Shown one piece after another: positions 16,535 through 26,034 of a stretch of 64,000 bases of DNA; the first letter of the stretch is position 1; every line of letters begins with the position of its first letter. The notes under the pieces were generated by a model. The model was not told where the DNA came from, did not search any database, and worked only from the letters and a program-made list of their open reading frames with translations. Source of the stretch: an uncultured Bacteroidales bacterium (GTDB lineage: Bacteria > Bacteroidota > Bacteroidia > Bacteroidales > UBA932); assembly GCA_900316525.1 (NCBI GenBank), contig ONDF01000011.1:1-64000 (forward strand), read 5' to 3'. Made by a program: the position numbers and the translations under genes.

Positions 16535-19500
16535 ATGCGTAAATCACACAAACTGCTTGCAGTCCTTTCGCTGATCGGCATCGTGCTCCTGGGAGGAGGC
16601 AACCTCTTCGCCCAGAACCGCGCCTGCCAGGGTACGGTGAAGGATGCACAGGGCGAGCCGGTCATCATGGCCTCCGTCCTGATCAAGGGCGCCCCCGTCT
16701 CCACCGGCGTGGTGACGGACGGCGAGGGTAAGTTCGTCCAGCCGAATGCGAAGGTGGGCGACGTCCTCGTGGTCTCCTGCATCGGCTACGCCACCACGGA
16801 AGCCACCTGGAACGGCGGTCCCCTCACCATCGTGATGGCCGACGACCAGAACCTCCTCGAAGAAACGGTGGTCACCGCCTACGGCGGCCGCCAGTTGCGC
16901 ACGAAGGTCACGAACTCCATCGCCACCGTCAAGAGCGAGACCATCGCCTCCGGTATGCACAATCAGGCGGCGGCCTCCTTGGCCGGTGCCGTGGCCGGTC
17001 TCTCCGTGACCCAGACCTCCGGCGACCCGACCTCCGAGCCGACGATCGTCCTCCGCGGCGGTACCGGCATCGACGGAACGGGCTCCCCGCTCGTGATCGT
17101 GGACGGCGCCCAGCGCTCCATGGCCGACCTCAACCCCAACGACATCGAGTCCATCGAAGTGATGAAGGACGCCGGTGCGACCGCCATCTACGGCGCCCGT
17201 GCGGCGAACGGCGTCATCCTCGTGACCACCAAGCGCGGCACCGAGGGAACGAGCGCCATCAACTTCCATGTCAAGAACTCCTTCAATTTCCTGAACTCTC
17301 CGTACGAGATCCTCTCCTCCGAGGATTACCTCTACTGGATGCGCACCGCCTACTGGCGTTCCGCCCATGTATATCAGAATCCCGACGGGACGTGGAAGGG
17401 TTACGGTTCCCTGACCTCCCTGACCGGTACCCAGGGTTACGGTTTCGGCAACCGGTATTTTGACAATAACGGCAACGTGCTGGACGGCAACAAGTCCGGC
17501 CAGGCTTCCTGGGGTGTTTTCACCGTGGACGACAAGGGCATCGACCCGTACGGCAACGACCTGAGTTTCCTGCTGACCAGCAGCGACTGGGGCCTCATGA
17601 AGGACCCGATCGCCGCCCTCGCCGCCCAGGATCCGGCCTATACCTACACCGGTCGCGGCAACCTCCTCTTTTGGAAGGGCAAGACCACCAAGGACGTTAA
17701 CATCAACAACCCGGCGGCCTCCCGCGACTACAGCGTGGACTTCTCCGGCGGCAACAACAAGGGACGCTACTATGCCTCCCTCGGCTACAACCACACCGAA
17801 GGCTCCGCCGTGGACAACGACTACGACCGTCTGACCTTCGTGTTGAACGGCGACTACAAGATCCGTGACTGGCTGCACACCAGCACCTCCTTCAACTACT
17901 CCCGGACCGACCAGACCCCGATCCTGAACGGAAACAGCTCTCAGAACTATTTCGCGCGCGCCTGGTTCCTCCCGCCCACCATGCGGGTGTACAACTCCCG
18001 CGGCGAGTATAACCCGAGCCCGAGAAACAACGTCCAGGACAGCCCAGTGGGCATTGTCAACGCCGCCGTGGACTACCAGTATCTGGAGAACAAGTTCACG
18101 ATGTCGCAGGTCTTCACCGTCTACTTCGCTCCCTGGCTGAACCTCAAGGTGAACGGCAGCTGGTACTACATCGACACTTTCTACGAGAGCTTCACGCACG
18201 ACTACCTGAGAGGCCCGAACAGCTGGTACCGCACCCGCTCCAGCAACAACCAGTACACGAACCAGCTCCGCCAGACCTACAACGCCATCCTGAATTTCAA
18301 CAAGACGTTCGCCAACTACCACAATACCTCCGCGATGCTCGGTACCGAGTACGTGGATGACTGGTACTTCGGCTTCGAAGCCAGCGGCCGCAATGCCCCC
18401 ACCGACGAGTTCCAGGACCTCGCCCTCACCCGCACGGCCGACGACAACGGCGACCTGGTGAACGAGCGCACGATGGACTCCTGGCACAACGGCAACCGCG
18501 TGCTTTCCTACTTCGGCAAGTTCGACTACGACTACGACAGCAAGTACCTCTTCTCCGCGGTGTTCCGCTATGACGGCTATTCCCGCCTCGCCAAGGAGAA
18601 CCGCTGGGGCTTCTTCCCGGGCGTGTCCGCCGGTTGGGTCTTCTCCAAGGAGCCCTTCATGGCCCCGGCCCGTGACGTGATTTCCTTCGCGAAACTCCGC
18701 GCCTCCTACGGTGCGAACGGCGTCCTTGCCAGTTCCATCGGCAACTACACGGTGCAGGGCGCCTATGGCAACACCACCAAGTACAACGGCGCCACCGCCA
18801 GCTATCTCTCCACCCTGCCCAACGCGGGCCTCGTGTGGGAGAAGTCCTGGACGGCGGAAGGCGGTCTGGACATCAGCTTCTTCCAGAACCGGCTGAATCT
18901 GAACACGACCGTCTACAACCGCATCGTCTCGGACAAGATCGCCTCCATCACCACCCCGTCCCACTCGGGTATCACGGCCTTCACGTCCAACAACGGCACC
19001 ATCCGCAACCGCGGTGTCGAGATCGAGCTGAGCGCCCGCATTCTGGACACCCGCGACGTCAAGTCCAACATCCGCCTGACCGCCGCCTACAACAGAAACA
19101 AAGTGATCAAGCTCCCGGACAATGGCGAGGAGAACAACCGCCAGGGTGCTACCCAGGTCTATGTTCCGAACTCCTACGATCCTTCCAAGACGGGTCCCCA
19201 GTACCTGAACAACAGTGATTTCATGTGGGTGGGCGGCTACCAGGAAGGCCAGACCCCGGGTGACATCTACGGCTTCCTCGCGGAAGGCCTGTTCACCGCG
19301 GAAGAACTGAACCAGGAGCCCTACGCCTCCCGCATCGACCGTTCCACCACCTCCACCTTCGGTGTCTCCGCGCCGCCGGTCCTCTATGGTCCCAAGGCCT
19401 GGGCCGCCCTGGAGAACAAGGGCAGCGCCCTCCCGATCCAGCCCGGCGACGTGAAGTGGAAGGATGTCAACGGGGATGGCATCATCGACGACTACGACAA

Positions 19501-20020
19501 GGTGAAGCTCGGCAACAGCGTCCCGAAGTGGACCGGCGGTTTCTTCCTGGACTTCTCCTGGAAGGGGCTCACCCTCAGCGGCCGCTTCGACTACGCCCTC
19601 GACTACAAGGTCGTGGACCTGGCCTCCCCGCAGATCATGGGCTGTGCCCAGGGTACGTTCAACACCATCGGCAATGTCACCGACATGTATGACCCGAACA
19701 CGGGTGCGAACAACAACCTGTACGGCCAGTACATCTGGGCGGACCAGCTGGGCAAGCGCAACATCTGCCGCGCCTGGAGTTCCGTCTTCACCTACGAGGG
19801 CTCCTACCTGTGCGCCCGCGAAATCTCCCTCTCCTACGCGCTCCCGAAGAGCCTCCTCAAGCACATCAAGGTGGAGAAGGCCAACATCTTCGTCTCGGGC
19901 CAGAACCTCGGTTACCTGACCAAGGCCGGTATGCTGGGTTCCCCGGAATACGGCGCCAACTACTGGGGTGTCTACACCCTTCCGCGCGTGCTCATCTTCG
20001 GTGGCAACATCACTTTCTAA
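16535..20020 (+). CDS. SusC/RagA-type TonB-linked outer membrane transporter
   Basis: A 1161-residue protein: signal peptide to about residue 27 (NLFAQ), a carboxypeptidase-regulatory-like domain (about 30-108), a SusC-type TonB-dependent plug (about 120-235, with the DGAQRSMADLNPNDIESIEV and DAGATAIYGARAANGVI motifs) and a C-terminal beta-barrel ending in ITF. It forms the channel beneath the SusD lid and imports glycan pieces with TonB energy. It is the first gene of a long operon whose other products act on sialic acid and hexosamines, so the cargo is probably sialic acid or a sialylated/amino-sugar oligosaccharide. The next gene, SusD, starts 12 bases downstream. Confidence 0.93.
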   Translation: MRKSHKLLAVLSLIGIVLLGGGNLFAQNRACQGTVKDAQGEPVIMASVLIKGAPVSTGVVTDGEGKFVQPNAKVGDVLVVSCIGYATTEATWNGGPLTIVMADDQNLLEETVVTAYGGRQLRTKVTNSIATVKSETIASGMHNQAAASLAGAVAGLSVTQTSGDPTSEPTIVLRGGTGIDGTGSPLVIVDGAQRSMADLNPNDIESIEVMKDAGATAIYGARAANGVILVTTKRGTEGTSAINFHVKNSFNFLNSPYEILSSEDYLYWMRTAYWRSAHVYQNPDGTWKGYGSLTSLTGTQGYGFGNRYFDNNGNVLDGNKSGQASWGVFTVDDKGIDPYGNDLSFLLTSSDWGLMKDPIAALAAQDPAYTYTGRGNLLFWKGKTTKDVNINNPAASRDYSVDFSGGNNKGRYYASLGYNHTEGSAVDNDYDRLTFVLNGDYKIRDWLHTSTSFNYSRTDQTPILNGNSSQNYFARAWFLPPTMRVYNSRGEYNPSPRNNVQDSPVGIVNAAVDYQYLENKFTMSQVFTVYFAPWLNLKVNGSWYYIDTFYESFTHDYLRGPNSWYRTRSSNNQYTNQLRQTYNAILNFNKTFANYHNTSAMLGTEYVDDWYFGFEASGRNAPTDEFQDLALTRTADDNGDLVNERTMDSWHNGNRVLSYFGKFDYDYDSKYLFSAVFRYDGYSRLAKENRWGFFPGVSAGWVFSKEPFMAPARDVISFAKLRASYGANGVLASSIGNYTVQGAYGNTTKYNGATASYLSTLPNAGLVWEKSWTAEGGLDISFFQNRLNLNTTVYNRIVSDKIASITTPSHSGITAFTSNNGTIRNRGVEIELSARILDTRDVKSNIRLTAAYNRNKVIKLPDNGEENNRQGATQVYVPNSYDPSKTGPQYLNNSDFMWVGGYQEGQTPGDIYGFLAEGLFTAEELNQEPYASRIDRSTTSTFGVSAPPVLYGPKAWAALENKGSALPIQPGDVKWKDVNGDGIIDDYDKVKLGNSVPKWTGGFFLDFSWKGLTLSGRFDYALDYKVVDLASPQIMGCAQGTFNTIGNVTDMYDPNTGANNNLYGQYIWADQLGKRNICRAWSSVFTYEGSYLCAREISLSYALPKSLLKHIKVEKANIFVSGQNLGYLTKAGMLGSPEYGANYWGVYTLPRVLIFGGNITF

Positions 20021-20032
20021 AGATTGCAAGAC

Positions 20033-21631
20033 ATGAAAAAGATATATTCCATCATCGCCCTTTCGGGCCTGCTTGCCCTCTCTTCCTGCAACCTGGACAT
20101 GTCCCCGGTGGACTACAATTCCGCGGGTAACTTCTGGACCAGCGAGGCCAAGGTCCAGACCTTCTACAATGGCCTGCTCAGCTACCTCCGGGCAGACTAT
20201 ACCTCGCCCTGCATCCTGGGTGAATTCCGGGGCGGCACCATCAAGTACGGCTCCTCCATCGAGGGCGTGGGCCTGAACTACGGCGGCCTCGCCCACAACG
20301 ACCCCATTGACGCGGACAATCCGCAGATCTCCAACTGGAACGGCTATTACAGCCGGATCCTCCAGGTCAATGACATGATCGACCACCTGGAAGGGGCCTG
20401 CGAGTTCCTGGACGAAGCCACCCGGAACCTGTACCGCGGTCGCGCCTATGGCCTCCGCGCCTACTACTACTTCATGCTGTACCGCACCTACGGCGGCGTT
20501 CCGCTGGAGACCACGGTGAAAGTCGCCTCCGGCAAGGTGGACGTGAATGACCTGTACATGGCCCGCAGCACCGCCGAAGAGACCCTCCAGTTCATCAAGG
20601 ACGACATCAAGCGCAGCGAGGATGGCTACGGCAGCAACCGCGACGTCGCCCGTACCGGATGGAGCTATTTCGCCACCCAGATGCTCAAGGCCCAGGTGTA
20701 CCTGTGGTCCGCCAAGGTGACGACGAACTTCTCGGACAAGGAAGGAAAGACCACCGGCAGCCATACGGCGACCGCCAGCCAGTCCGAATTCCAGACCGCC
20801 AAGGAGGCGCTCATGAACATCGTGAACAGCCACAAGTTCGAACTCGAGCCCAACTTCGCCGACTTGTATGCCAACAACAACAAGGCGGGCAAGGAAGTCA
20901 TCCTCGCGAACTCCTTCAGCTACACCGAATCCACGAACAGCTACATCGGCATCTTCTCGTACCAGGCCCCGATCTGGTGCAACTCCTTCTATGACGAGGA
21001 TGGCAACCTGCTCTCCGACCCGCTTGACCTCTGCGGCACCGGCACCCACCGCGTGGAGTATCTGGAGTCCTTCATCAAGTCCTTCGACAAGGCCGATTCC
21101 CGCCGCGCCGCGACCTTCCACGAGTGCTACACCAGCGCCGATGAAAGCAAACGTCAGTTCGGCTCCGCGATGATCAAGTACCTGGGCCACAAGGAGGGAG
21201 ACATCCGCTATGCCGACACCGACGTGATACTGATGCGCTATGCCGACGTCCTCCTGCTCCTCGCCGAGGTGGAGAATTCCCTCGGGAACTATTCCGCCGT
21301 CGCCGGGTATGTCAACCAGATCCGCGAGCGCGCCTACGGCAGCGACTATCCGGCGTTCACCGCCGGTTCCTTCGCCGAGAATGAGCTCGCCATCCTGAAG
21401 GAGCGCGACAAGGAGTTCGTGGGCGAGGGCACCCGCTGGTTCGACCTTCTCCGCATGCAGGACGCTTCCAAGCAGCCGCTCGTTTTCTCCGCCGCAGCCG
21501 CCTATCCGGAGGTGTACGGAGAGGCCGCCAAGCCGGTCTTGTCCACGAGCGAGCCCCAGAAGCTCCTCTGGCCCGTCAACGCCGCCGTCCTGGCCGGCGA
21601 CTCCCTGCTCGCCCAGACCTATGGCTATTGA
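20033..21631 (+). CDS. SusD/RagB-type surface glycan-binding lipoprotein
   Basis: A 532-residue lipoprotein, lipid Cys19 (LSSC). It has the SusD order: the N-terminal NLDMSPVDYNSAGNFW segment, helical TPR-like parts (GRAYGLRAYYYFMLYRTYGG near 140-160) and a C-terminal half with RYADVLLLLAEVENSLG and ERDKEFVGEGTRWFDLLRM. It forms the lid over the SusC channel at the cell surface and delivers ligand. I used the ATG at 20033; an in-frame TTG at 20024 is unlikely. It is translationally close to SusC and to the lipoprotein gene that follows. Confidence 0.92.
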   Translation: MKKIYSIIALSGLLALSSCNLDMSPVDYNSAGNFWTSEAKVQTFYNGLLSYLRADYTSPCILGEFRGGTIKYGSSIEGVGLNYGGLAHNDPIDADNPQISNWNGYYSRILQVNDMIDHLEGACEFLDEATRNLYRGRAYGLRAYYYFMLYRTYGGVPLETTVKVASGKVDVNDLYMARSTAEETLQFIKDDIKRSEDGYGSNRDVARTGWSYFATQMLKAQVYLWSAKVTTNFSDKEGKTTGSHTATASQSEFQTAKEALMNIVNSHKFELEPNFADLYANNNKAGKEVILANSFSYTESTNSYIGIFSYQAPIWCNSFYDEDGNLLSDPLDLCGTGTHRVEYLESFIKSFDKADSRRAATFHECYTSADESKRQFGSAMIKYLGHKEGDIRYADTDVILMRYADVLLLLAEVENSLGNYSAVAGYVNQIRERAYGSDYPAFTAGSFAENELAILKERDKEFVGEGTRWFDLLRMQDASKQPLVFSAAAAYPEVYGEAAKPVLSTSEPQKLLWPVNAAVLAGDSLLAQTYGY

Positions 21632-21650
21632 TCCTTAATCTACGAACGAT

Positions 21651-22841
21651 ATGAAACAGACTATATTCAAACTCGTCGCGGTCCTCGCGCTCGCCGGCAG
21701 TCTCGCCGCCTGCAAGAAGGAAGTCTCTCCCTATGCCGACGAGGCGGTCCCTACCGTGACCCTCTCCTCGCCGGTCTCCACCTTTACCCTGGACAAGGCG
21801 AATGTCGTGCTGGAACTCTCCCACTTCATCCACAAGGATGTCAACGTAACCTTCGAGGTCACGGGCATCGAAGCGGAGGCGGTCGATTTCCCGATGGAGT
21901 ACGTCATCGAGGCCGGCGCGTTGAAGAAGACCATTCCGATCGCCATCGACGAGGAACTGGCTTCGCTGGGTGACAAGACGGTCGCCATCTCCATCGCCAA
22001 GGTGGAGAATGCCGTCGTCGCGTCCTCCGCGCCCGTCAACATCGGCATCAACATCGAGGACGTCGCCATGGTCAATGTCTCCGCCACGGAGTTCGACGAG
22101 AACCTGGAGGCGACCCTCACCTTCACCCTCAGCAAGAAGGTGTCCAAGGACGTGACGCTGGGCATCGTCTATGACACGAAGGACGGCTCCGACCGTCTGG
22201 CCTTCCCTGCCGGGAAGCTGACCTTCGACGAGTCCGTCACCATCCCCGCCGGTTCCAAGGTCGGGACCCTGAAGGTCAAGGCCGACAAGGTCGGTGTCGA
22301 GGAAGGCGCCTACCAGGCGCATTTCACCGTGGGCAACTACGGTCCCAACGCCAAGGCGGGCACGACGCCGGACGTCGCCCTGATCCTGAACGTGGGCTTC
22401 CAGCCGACGCTGGTATCCACCAACGACATCTATTTCCAGTACAGCAGCGGTTGGTGGTATGTCAATTACGACAAGATCCACGACTACTACTTCATATGGT
22501 CCGAGCCGGTCGCCGACGGCGATCCTTCCGACATGAATTACGTGAAGGCCGCGATGAAGCGCTGCCAGGCTTGGGTCAAGGATCCCGCGAACCAGTCTGC
22601 CTGGCTGAGCTACTGGGCCTCCTACGGCAGCGGATATGCCGCCTATGTGATGAATTCCTGCCCGCAGAAGACGGCCGACAAGATCGGTTACGTAGGCTGG
22701 CCGATGATCATGATCAGCGGTCATATGGAGGACCTGGACGAGGTGAAGTATGGCAACCATACCTACCACTCCTTCCTCATCGGTTTTACGGCCGACTGCG
22801 AACTGCTGGAGACCTATCAGTATTACCTGCTTGAGAAATGA
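21651..22841 (+). CDS. Surface lipoprotein with tandem beta domains (SusE-like position)
   Basis: A 396-residue lipoprotein, lipid Cys21 (LAAC). Residues about 30-130 and 140-245 are two beta-sandwich domains resembling Calx-beta/DUF1735-type repeats (motifs TFEVTGIEAEAVDFPMEYV and TLGIVYDTKDGSDRLAFPAG). The C-terminal 150 residues are a separate aromatic-rich domain (YFQYSSGWWYVNYDK) of unknown type. The slot after SusD normally holds a surface glycan-binding protein, so this is the likely role here; no enzyme motif is visible. Its stop overlaps the NanA start by 4 bases. Confidence 0.65.
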   Translation: MKQTIFKLVAVLALAGSLAACKKEVSPYADEAVPTVTLSSPVSTFTLDKANVVLELSHFIHKDVNVTFEVTGIEAEAVDFPMEYVIEAGALKKTIPIAIDEELASLGDKTVAISIAKVENAVVASSAPVNIGINIEDVAMVNVSATEFDENLEATLTFTLSKKVSKDVTLGIVYDTKDGSDRLAFPAGKLTFDESVTIPAGSKVGTLKVKADKVGVEEGAYQAHFTVGNYGPNAKAGTTPDVALILNVGFQPTLVSTNDIYFQYSSGWWYVNYDKIHDYYFIWSEPVADGDPSDMNYVKAAMKRCQAWVKDPANQSAWLSYWASYGSGYAAYVMNSCPQKTADKIGYVGWPMIMISGHMEDLDEVKYGNHTYHSFLIGFTADCELLETYQYYLLEK

Positions 22842-23761
22842 TGATGGAAAAGATCGTCGGTTTGATTGACGCCCCGTTCACCCCCATGAAGGCGAACGGG
22901 GACGTCAACCTCGCGCCCATTCCGGCCTATGCCGCGATGCTGGCGAAGAACGGCCTCAAGGGCGTGTTCATCAACGGTTCTTCCGGTGAGGGCTATATGC
23001 TCACCACCGACGAACGGAAGCAGCTGGCGGAGGCCTGGATGGCCGCCGTGCCGGCGGGCTTCAAGGTGATTGTCCATGTGGGCAGCTGCTGCCTGCGGGA
23101 GTCGGCCGAGCTGGCCCGGCACGCCGCGTCCATCGGCGCCTGGGGCATCGGCGCGATGGCGCCGCCGTTCCCGAAGATCGGCCGGATCGAGGAACTCGTC
23201 CTCTATTGCGAGACCATCGCCGCCGCCGCGCCGGAGCTTCCGTTCTACTTCTACCACATTCCCGCCTTCAACGGCTGTTTCCTGCCGATGCTGGACTTCC
23301 TGAAGGCGGTCGACGGGCGCATCCCGAACTTCGCGGGCATCAAGTACACCTTCGAGAGCCTGTACGAATACAACCAGTGCCGGCTGTACGGCGGCGGGAA
23401 GTTCGACATGCTGCACGGCCAGGACGAGACGTATCTCCCGTCCCTTGCGATGGGCGGTGCCCAGGGCGGCATCTGCGGCACGACCAACTACAACGGCCGC
23501 GAGCAGGTCGCCATCGGCGAAGCCTGGGCGGCGGGCGACCTGGAGAAGGCCCGCGAGCTGCAGAACTTCTCGCAGGAGGTGATCAACGTGATCTGCCGGT
23601 TCCGCGGCAACATCGTCGGCGGCAAGCGGATCATGAAGCTCATCGGCCTGGACCTGGGACCGAACCGCGTTCCGTGGCGCAATATCACCCCGGAAGAGGA
23701 AGTGGAGCTGAAGCGCCAGCTGGAAGAGATCGGTTTCTTCGAGCGCTGCAACCGGTTGTAG
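22838..23761 (+). CDS. nanA: N-acetylneuraminate lyase
   Basis: A 307-residue class I aldolase of the DHDPS/NAL family. GSSGEG (residues 47-52) binds the pyruvate carboxylate, Tyr139 lies in FYFYHIPAF and the Schiff-base Lys169 lies in FAGIKYT. The enzyme cleaves sialic acid (Neu5Ac) to ManNAc and pyruvate in the cytoplasm. The GSSGEGY form and the neighbours (epimerase, mutarotase, transporter, esterase) favour the lyase over dihydrodipicolinate synthase. Three ATG codons stand in tandem at 22838, 22841 and 22844; the first overlaps the previous stop. The epimerase starts 3 bases after this stop. Confidence 0.9.
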   Translation: MMMEKIVGLIDAPFTPMKANGDVNLAPIPAYAAMLAKNGLKGVFINGSSGEGYMLTTDERKQLAEAWMAAVPAGFKVIVHVGSCCLRESAELARHAASIGAWGIGAMAPPFPKIGRIEELVLYCETIAAAAPELPFYFYHIPAFNGCFLPMLDFLKAVDGRIPNFAGIKYTFESLYEYNQCRLYGGGKFDMLHGQDETYLPSLAMGGAQGGICGTTNYNGREQVAIGEAWAAGDLEKARELQNFSQEVINVICRFRGNIVGGKRIMKLIGLDLGPNRVPWRNITPEEEVELKRQLEEIGFFERCNRL

Positions 23762-23764
23762 GCT

Positions 23765-24940
23765 ATGACCACCGGACAAGCTGACTATTTGCGTTCGTGC
23801 CGGCAGCGTGTCGGCATGGACATCGTGGCCGACATTCTCCCGTTCTGGCTCGAGAACGGCCTGGACCGGGAGAACGGCGGCATCTTCACCTGCCTGGACC
23901 GGGACGGAACCTTGATGGACACCACCAAGTCCGTCTGGTTCCAGGGCCGCTGGGGCTACATCGCCTCGCTGGCCGCGCTACAGCTTGGAAGCGACGAGTG
24001 CCTGGATGCGGCGGCTTCGGCCATCGACTTCATCGAGGCGCATTGCTTCGACAAGGACGGGCATATGTTTTTCTCGGTGACGGCCGACGGCAAGCCGGTG
24101 CAGAAGCGCCGGTACGTGTTCTCCGAGTGCTTCGCGGCCATCGCGATGGCGGAGTACAGTCTCGCGGCCGACGATCCGGAATACGCGGAGAAGGCCGTGG
24201 CCCTGTTCAAGAAGATCCAGTGGATGCTTGCTGAGCCGGGCTTCCTGCCGCCCAAGTTCGACTTCGAGGCGCGGGGCCATTCCATCACGATGATGCTCAT
24301 CAATGTGGCGAACGTCCTCAAGCAGGTGTCCGACGACCCTTGCCTGGACAAGCAGATCGACAAGAGCATCCACGAACTCAAGACCTACTTCATGAAGCCG
24401 GAGTTCGGGACCGTCCTGGAGATGGTGGGGCCGAATGGCGAGTTCATCGACACCCTCGCGGGGCGCGTCATCAACCCGGGCCACTGCATGGAGACGGGCT
24501 GGTTCATCCTGGACATCGCGAAATCGCGCGGCTGGGATCCGGACCTCGTGAAGATGGGCACGACCATCATCGACTGGGCCTGGAAATGGGGCTGGGACGA
24601 GGAGTACGGCGGGATGATCAACTTCCGCGACTGCAAGGGCTTCCCGCCGCAGGACTACTCCCAGGACATGAAGTTCTGGTGGCCGCAGTGCGAGACCATC
24701 CTCGCGGGCCTGTACGCCTATCAGGCGACGGGGAAGGAGAAGTATCTGGAGATGCATCAGAAGGCCTTCGACTATGCCTACAAGGTGTTCCCGGACGAGC
24801 AGTACGGCGAATGGTACGGCTACCTCCACCGGGATGGCACCGTCGCCCAACCGGCGAAGGGCAACCTGTTCAAGGGGCCCTTCCACATCCCCCGCATGAT
24901 GCTCAAGGCGGCGGCTTTGTATGATGAGATCCTGGGTTAG
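23765..24940 (+). CDS. nanE: AGE-family epimerase (ManNAc/GlcNAc 2-epimerase)
   Basis: A 391-residue (alpha/alpha)6-barrel protein of the N-acylglucosamine 2-epimerase family. His172 (EARGHSI) and His240 (NPGHCMETGW) match the paired catalytic histidines, and a third His lies near the end in GPFHIPR. The enzyme converts ManNAc released by NanA to GlcNAc, the Bacteroides-type route, unlike the kinase-first E. coli route. Length is typical. The start is 3 bases after the NanA stop. The NanM-like gene overlaps its 3' end by 20 bases. The gene symbol follows usage in Bacteroides and is assigned by context. Confidence 0.87.
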   Translation: MTTGQADYLRSCRQRVGMDIVADILPFWLENGLDRENGGIFTCLDRDGTLMDTTKSVWFQGRWGYIASLAALQLGSDECLDAAASAIDFIEAHCFDKDGHMFFSVTADGKPVQKRRYVFSECFAAIAMAEYSLAADDPEYAEKAVALFKKIQWMLAEPGFLPPKFDFEARGHSITMMLINVANVLKQVSDDPCLDKQIDKSIHELKTYFMKPEFGTVLEMVGPNGEFIDTLAGRVINPGHCMETGWFILDIAKSRGWDPDLVKMGTTIIDWAWKWGWDEEYGGMINFRDCKGFPPQDYSQDMKFWWPQCETILAGLYAYQATGKEKYLEMHQKAFDYAYKVFPDEQYGEWYGYLHRDGTVAQPAKGNLFKGPFHIPRMMLKAAALYDEILG

Positions 24941-26009
24941 TTTGATCCTGGCGGCGGGCCTGGTGGCCTGCCATACGGAAATGATGAAAGTAACTGAACT
25001 GAAAGCCATCCCCGACGCGGCCTATGCGAAGGGGGTGTCGGCGCCGTTCTGCGGCGTCGTGGGTGATGCGCTGGTGGTCGCGGGCGGCGCGAACTTCCCG
25101 GACAAAAGCCTCCTGGAAGGGGGCGCCAAGCGGGTTTATGCCGATATCTGGGCCCATACCGACGGGGAATGGGCCCACGTCGGCGTCCTGCCGGACTCCA
25201 CGGCGTACGGGGCCACTTTCGCGGTGGACGGCGCGCTGGTGCTGGCGGGCGGCAACGTGTGCGGCATGACCACGGACAAGGTCTATGAACTGACGCTCCG
25301 GGACCGCGCGGCGGTCCTCCGCGCCCTGCCGCCGCTCCCGGTACCGATGGAGCAGTGCGGCTGGACGCGTGACGGCGACCGGCTCTACCTGGTCGGCGGC
25401 GTCGGCACGACAGGGGTCTATGCCTGCACCGTCGGCGAATACGTCTGGACCAAGCTGGCGGACCTGCCCGAATCCCTTGTCCAACCCGTCGCCTTCGCTT
25501 CGGCTGGCAAGCTCTACGTCTGGGGCGGTTTCAATCCCGAAACCCTGGAGGTTTCCGACAAGGGCATCTGCCTTCAGATTTCTCCACTCGCTCCGCTCGG
25601 TCGAAATGACAAGAATGAGGTTCCGAGCGAAGCGAAGGAATCTCTCTGGGCCGAAGCCCCCGCCATCCCCGACGGCGGCACCTTCGTCGGCGCCACCGGC
25701 GCGACCCTGCCCGACGGCCGCCTCGTCGTCGTGGGCGGCGTGAACCGCGCCATCTTCGCCCGTGCCCTCCACAACACCCCGGAGGACAGGATCCCTTACC
25801 TGTCCAAGGAACCGGCTGAATACCAGTTCCGGCAGGCGGTGTACGCCTTCGACCCGGCTTCCGGAGCGTGGACCCTCCTGGGCGCCGACCCGGCCTGCGC
25901 CCTCGCCGGACCCGGCGTCGCCGTCCGCCCGGCGGGCGGACTCTACGTTGCCGGCGGCGAGCTCAAGCCCGGCGTCCGCAGCCCTCGGATCTTCTCCTTG
26001 GCCTGGTAA
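24921..26009 (+). CDS. nanM: NanM-like N-acetylneuraminate mutarotase (kelch propeller)
   Basis: A 362-residue lipoprotein (lipid Cys17, LVAC) with kelch-type repeats (ALVVAGGANFPD, LVLAGGNVCG, LYLVGGVGTTG, LYVWGGFNPE, LVVVGGVNRA, LYVAGGELKPG), as in sialic acid mutarotases. It speeds the alpha-to-beta anomer change of free Neu5Ac outside the cytoplasm. Residues about 219-241 are encoded by a copy of a dispersed DNA repeat (25576-25643) that keeps the frame and adds about 23 residues in a loop before TFVGATGATLPDG. This is odd and may be tolerated in a propeller loop. The first 20 bases overlap the epimerase gene. Confidence 0.82.
   Translation: MMRSWVSLILAAGLVACHTEMMKVTELKAIPDAAYAKGVSAPFCGVVGDALVVAGGANFPDKSLLEGGAKRVYADIWAHTDGEWAHVGVLPDSTAYGATFAVDGALVLAGGNVCGMTTDKVYELTLRDRAAVLRALPPLPVPMEQCGWTRDGDRLYLVGGVGTTGVYACTVGEYVWTKLADLPESLVQPVAFASAGKLYVWGGFNPETLEVSDKGICLQISPLAPLGRNDKNEVPSEAKESLWAEAPAIPDGGTFVGATGATLPDGRLVVVGGVNRAIFARALHNTPEDRIPYLSKEPAEYQFRQAVYAFDPASGAWTLLGADPACALAGPGVAVRPAGGLYVAGGELKPGVRSPRIFSLAW
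25576..25643. repeat. Dispersed repeat, copy B, inserted in frame in nanM
   Basis: A two-arm copy: AGATTTCTCCACTCGCTCCG... GAAATGAC, then GAATGAGGTTCCGAGCGAAG...GGAATCT in inverse. Its two ends form the AGAT.../...ATCT boundary seen in the intergenic copy at 27910-27981. It sits in a gene and keeps the reading frame. Confidence 0.65.
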
Positions 26010-26034
26010 ACGCTACTTAACCTTATTACGATAA

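Noticed and set aside
16544-21190. A very long open frame on the minus strand opposite SusC and SusD
   Set aside because: It mirrors two intact plus-strand genes and comes from their GC-rich third codon positions. Its translation is low-complexity (Gly, Val, Ala) with no domain.
22838-23761. Dihydrodipicolinate synthase rather than sialic acid lyase
   Set aside because: Both share the fold and the Schiff-base Lys, but the GSSGEGY loop and neighbouring epimerase, mutarotase and esterase favour the lyase.
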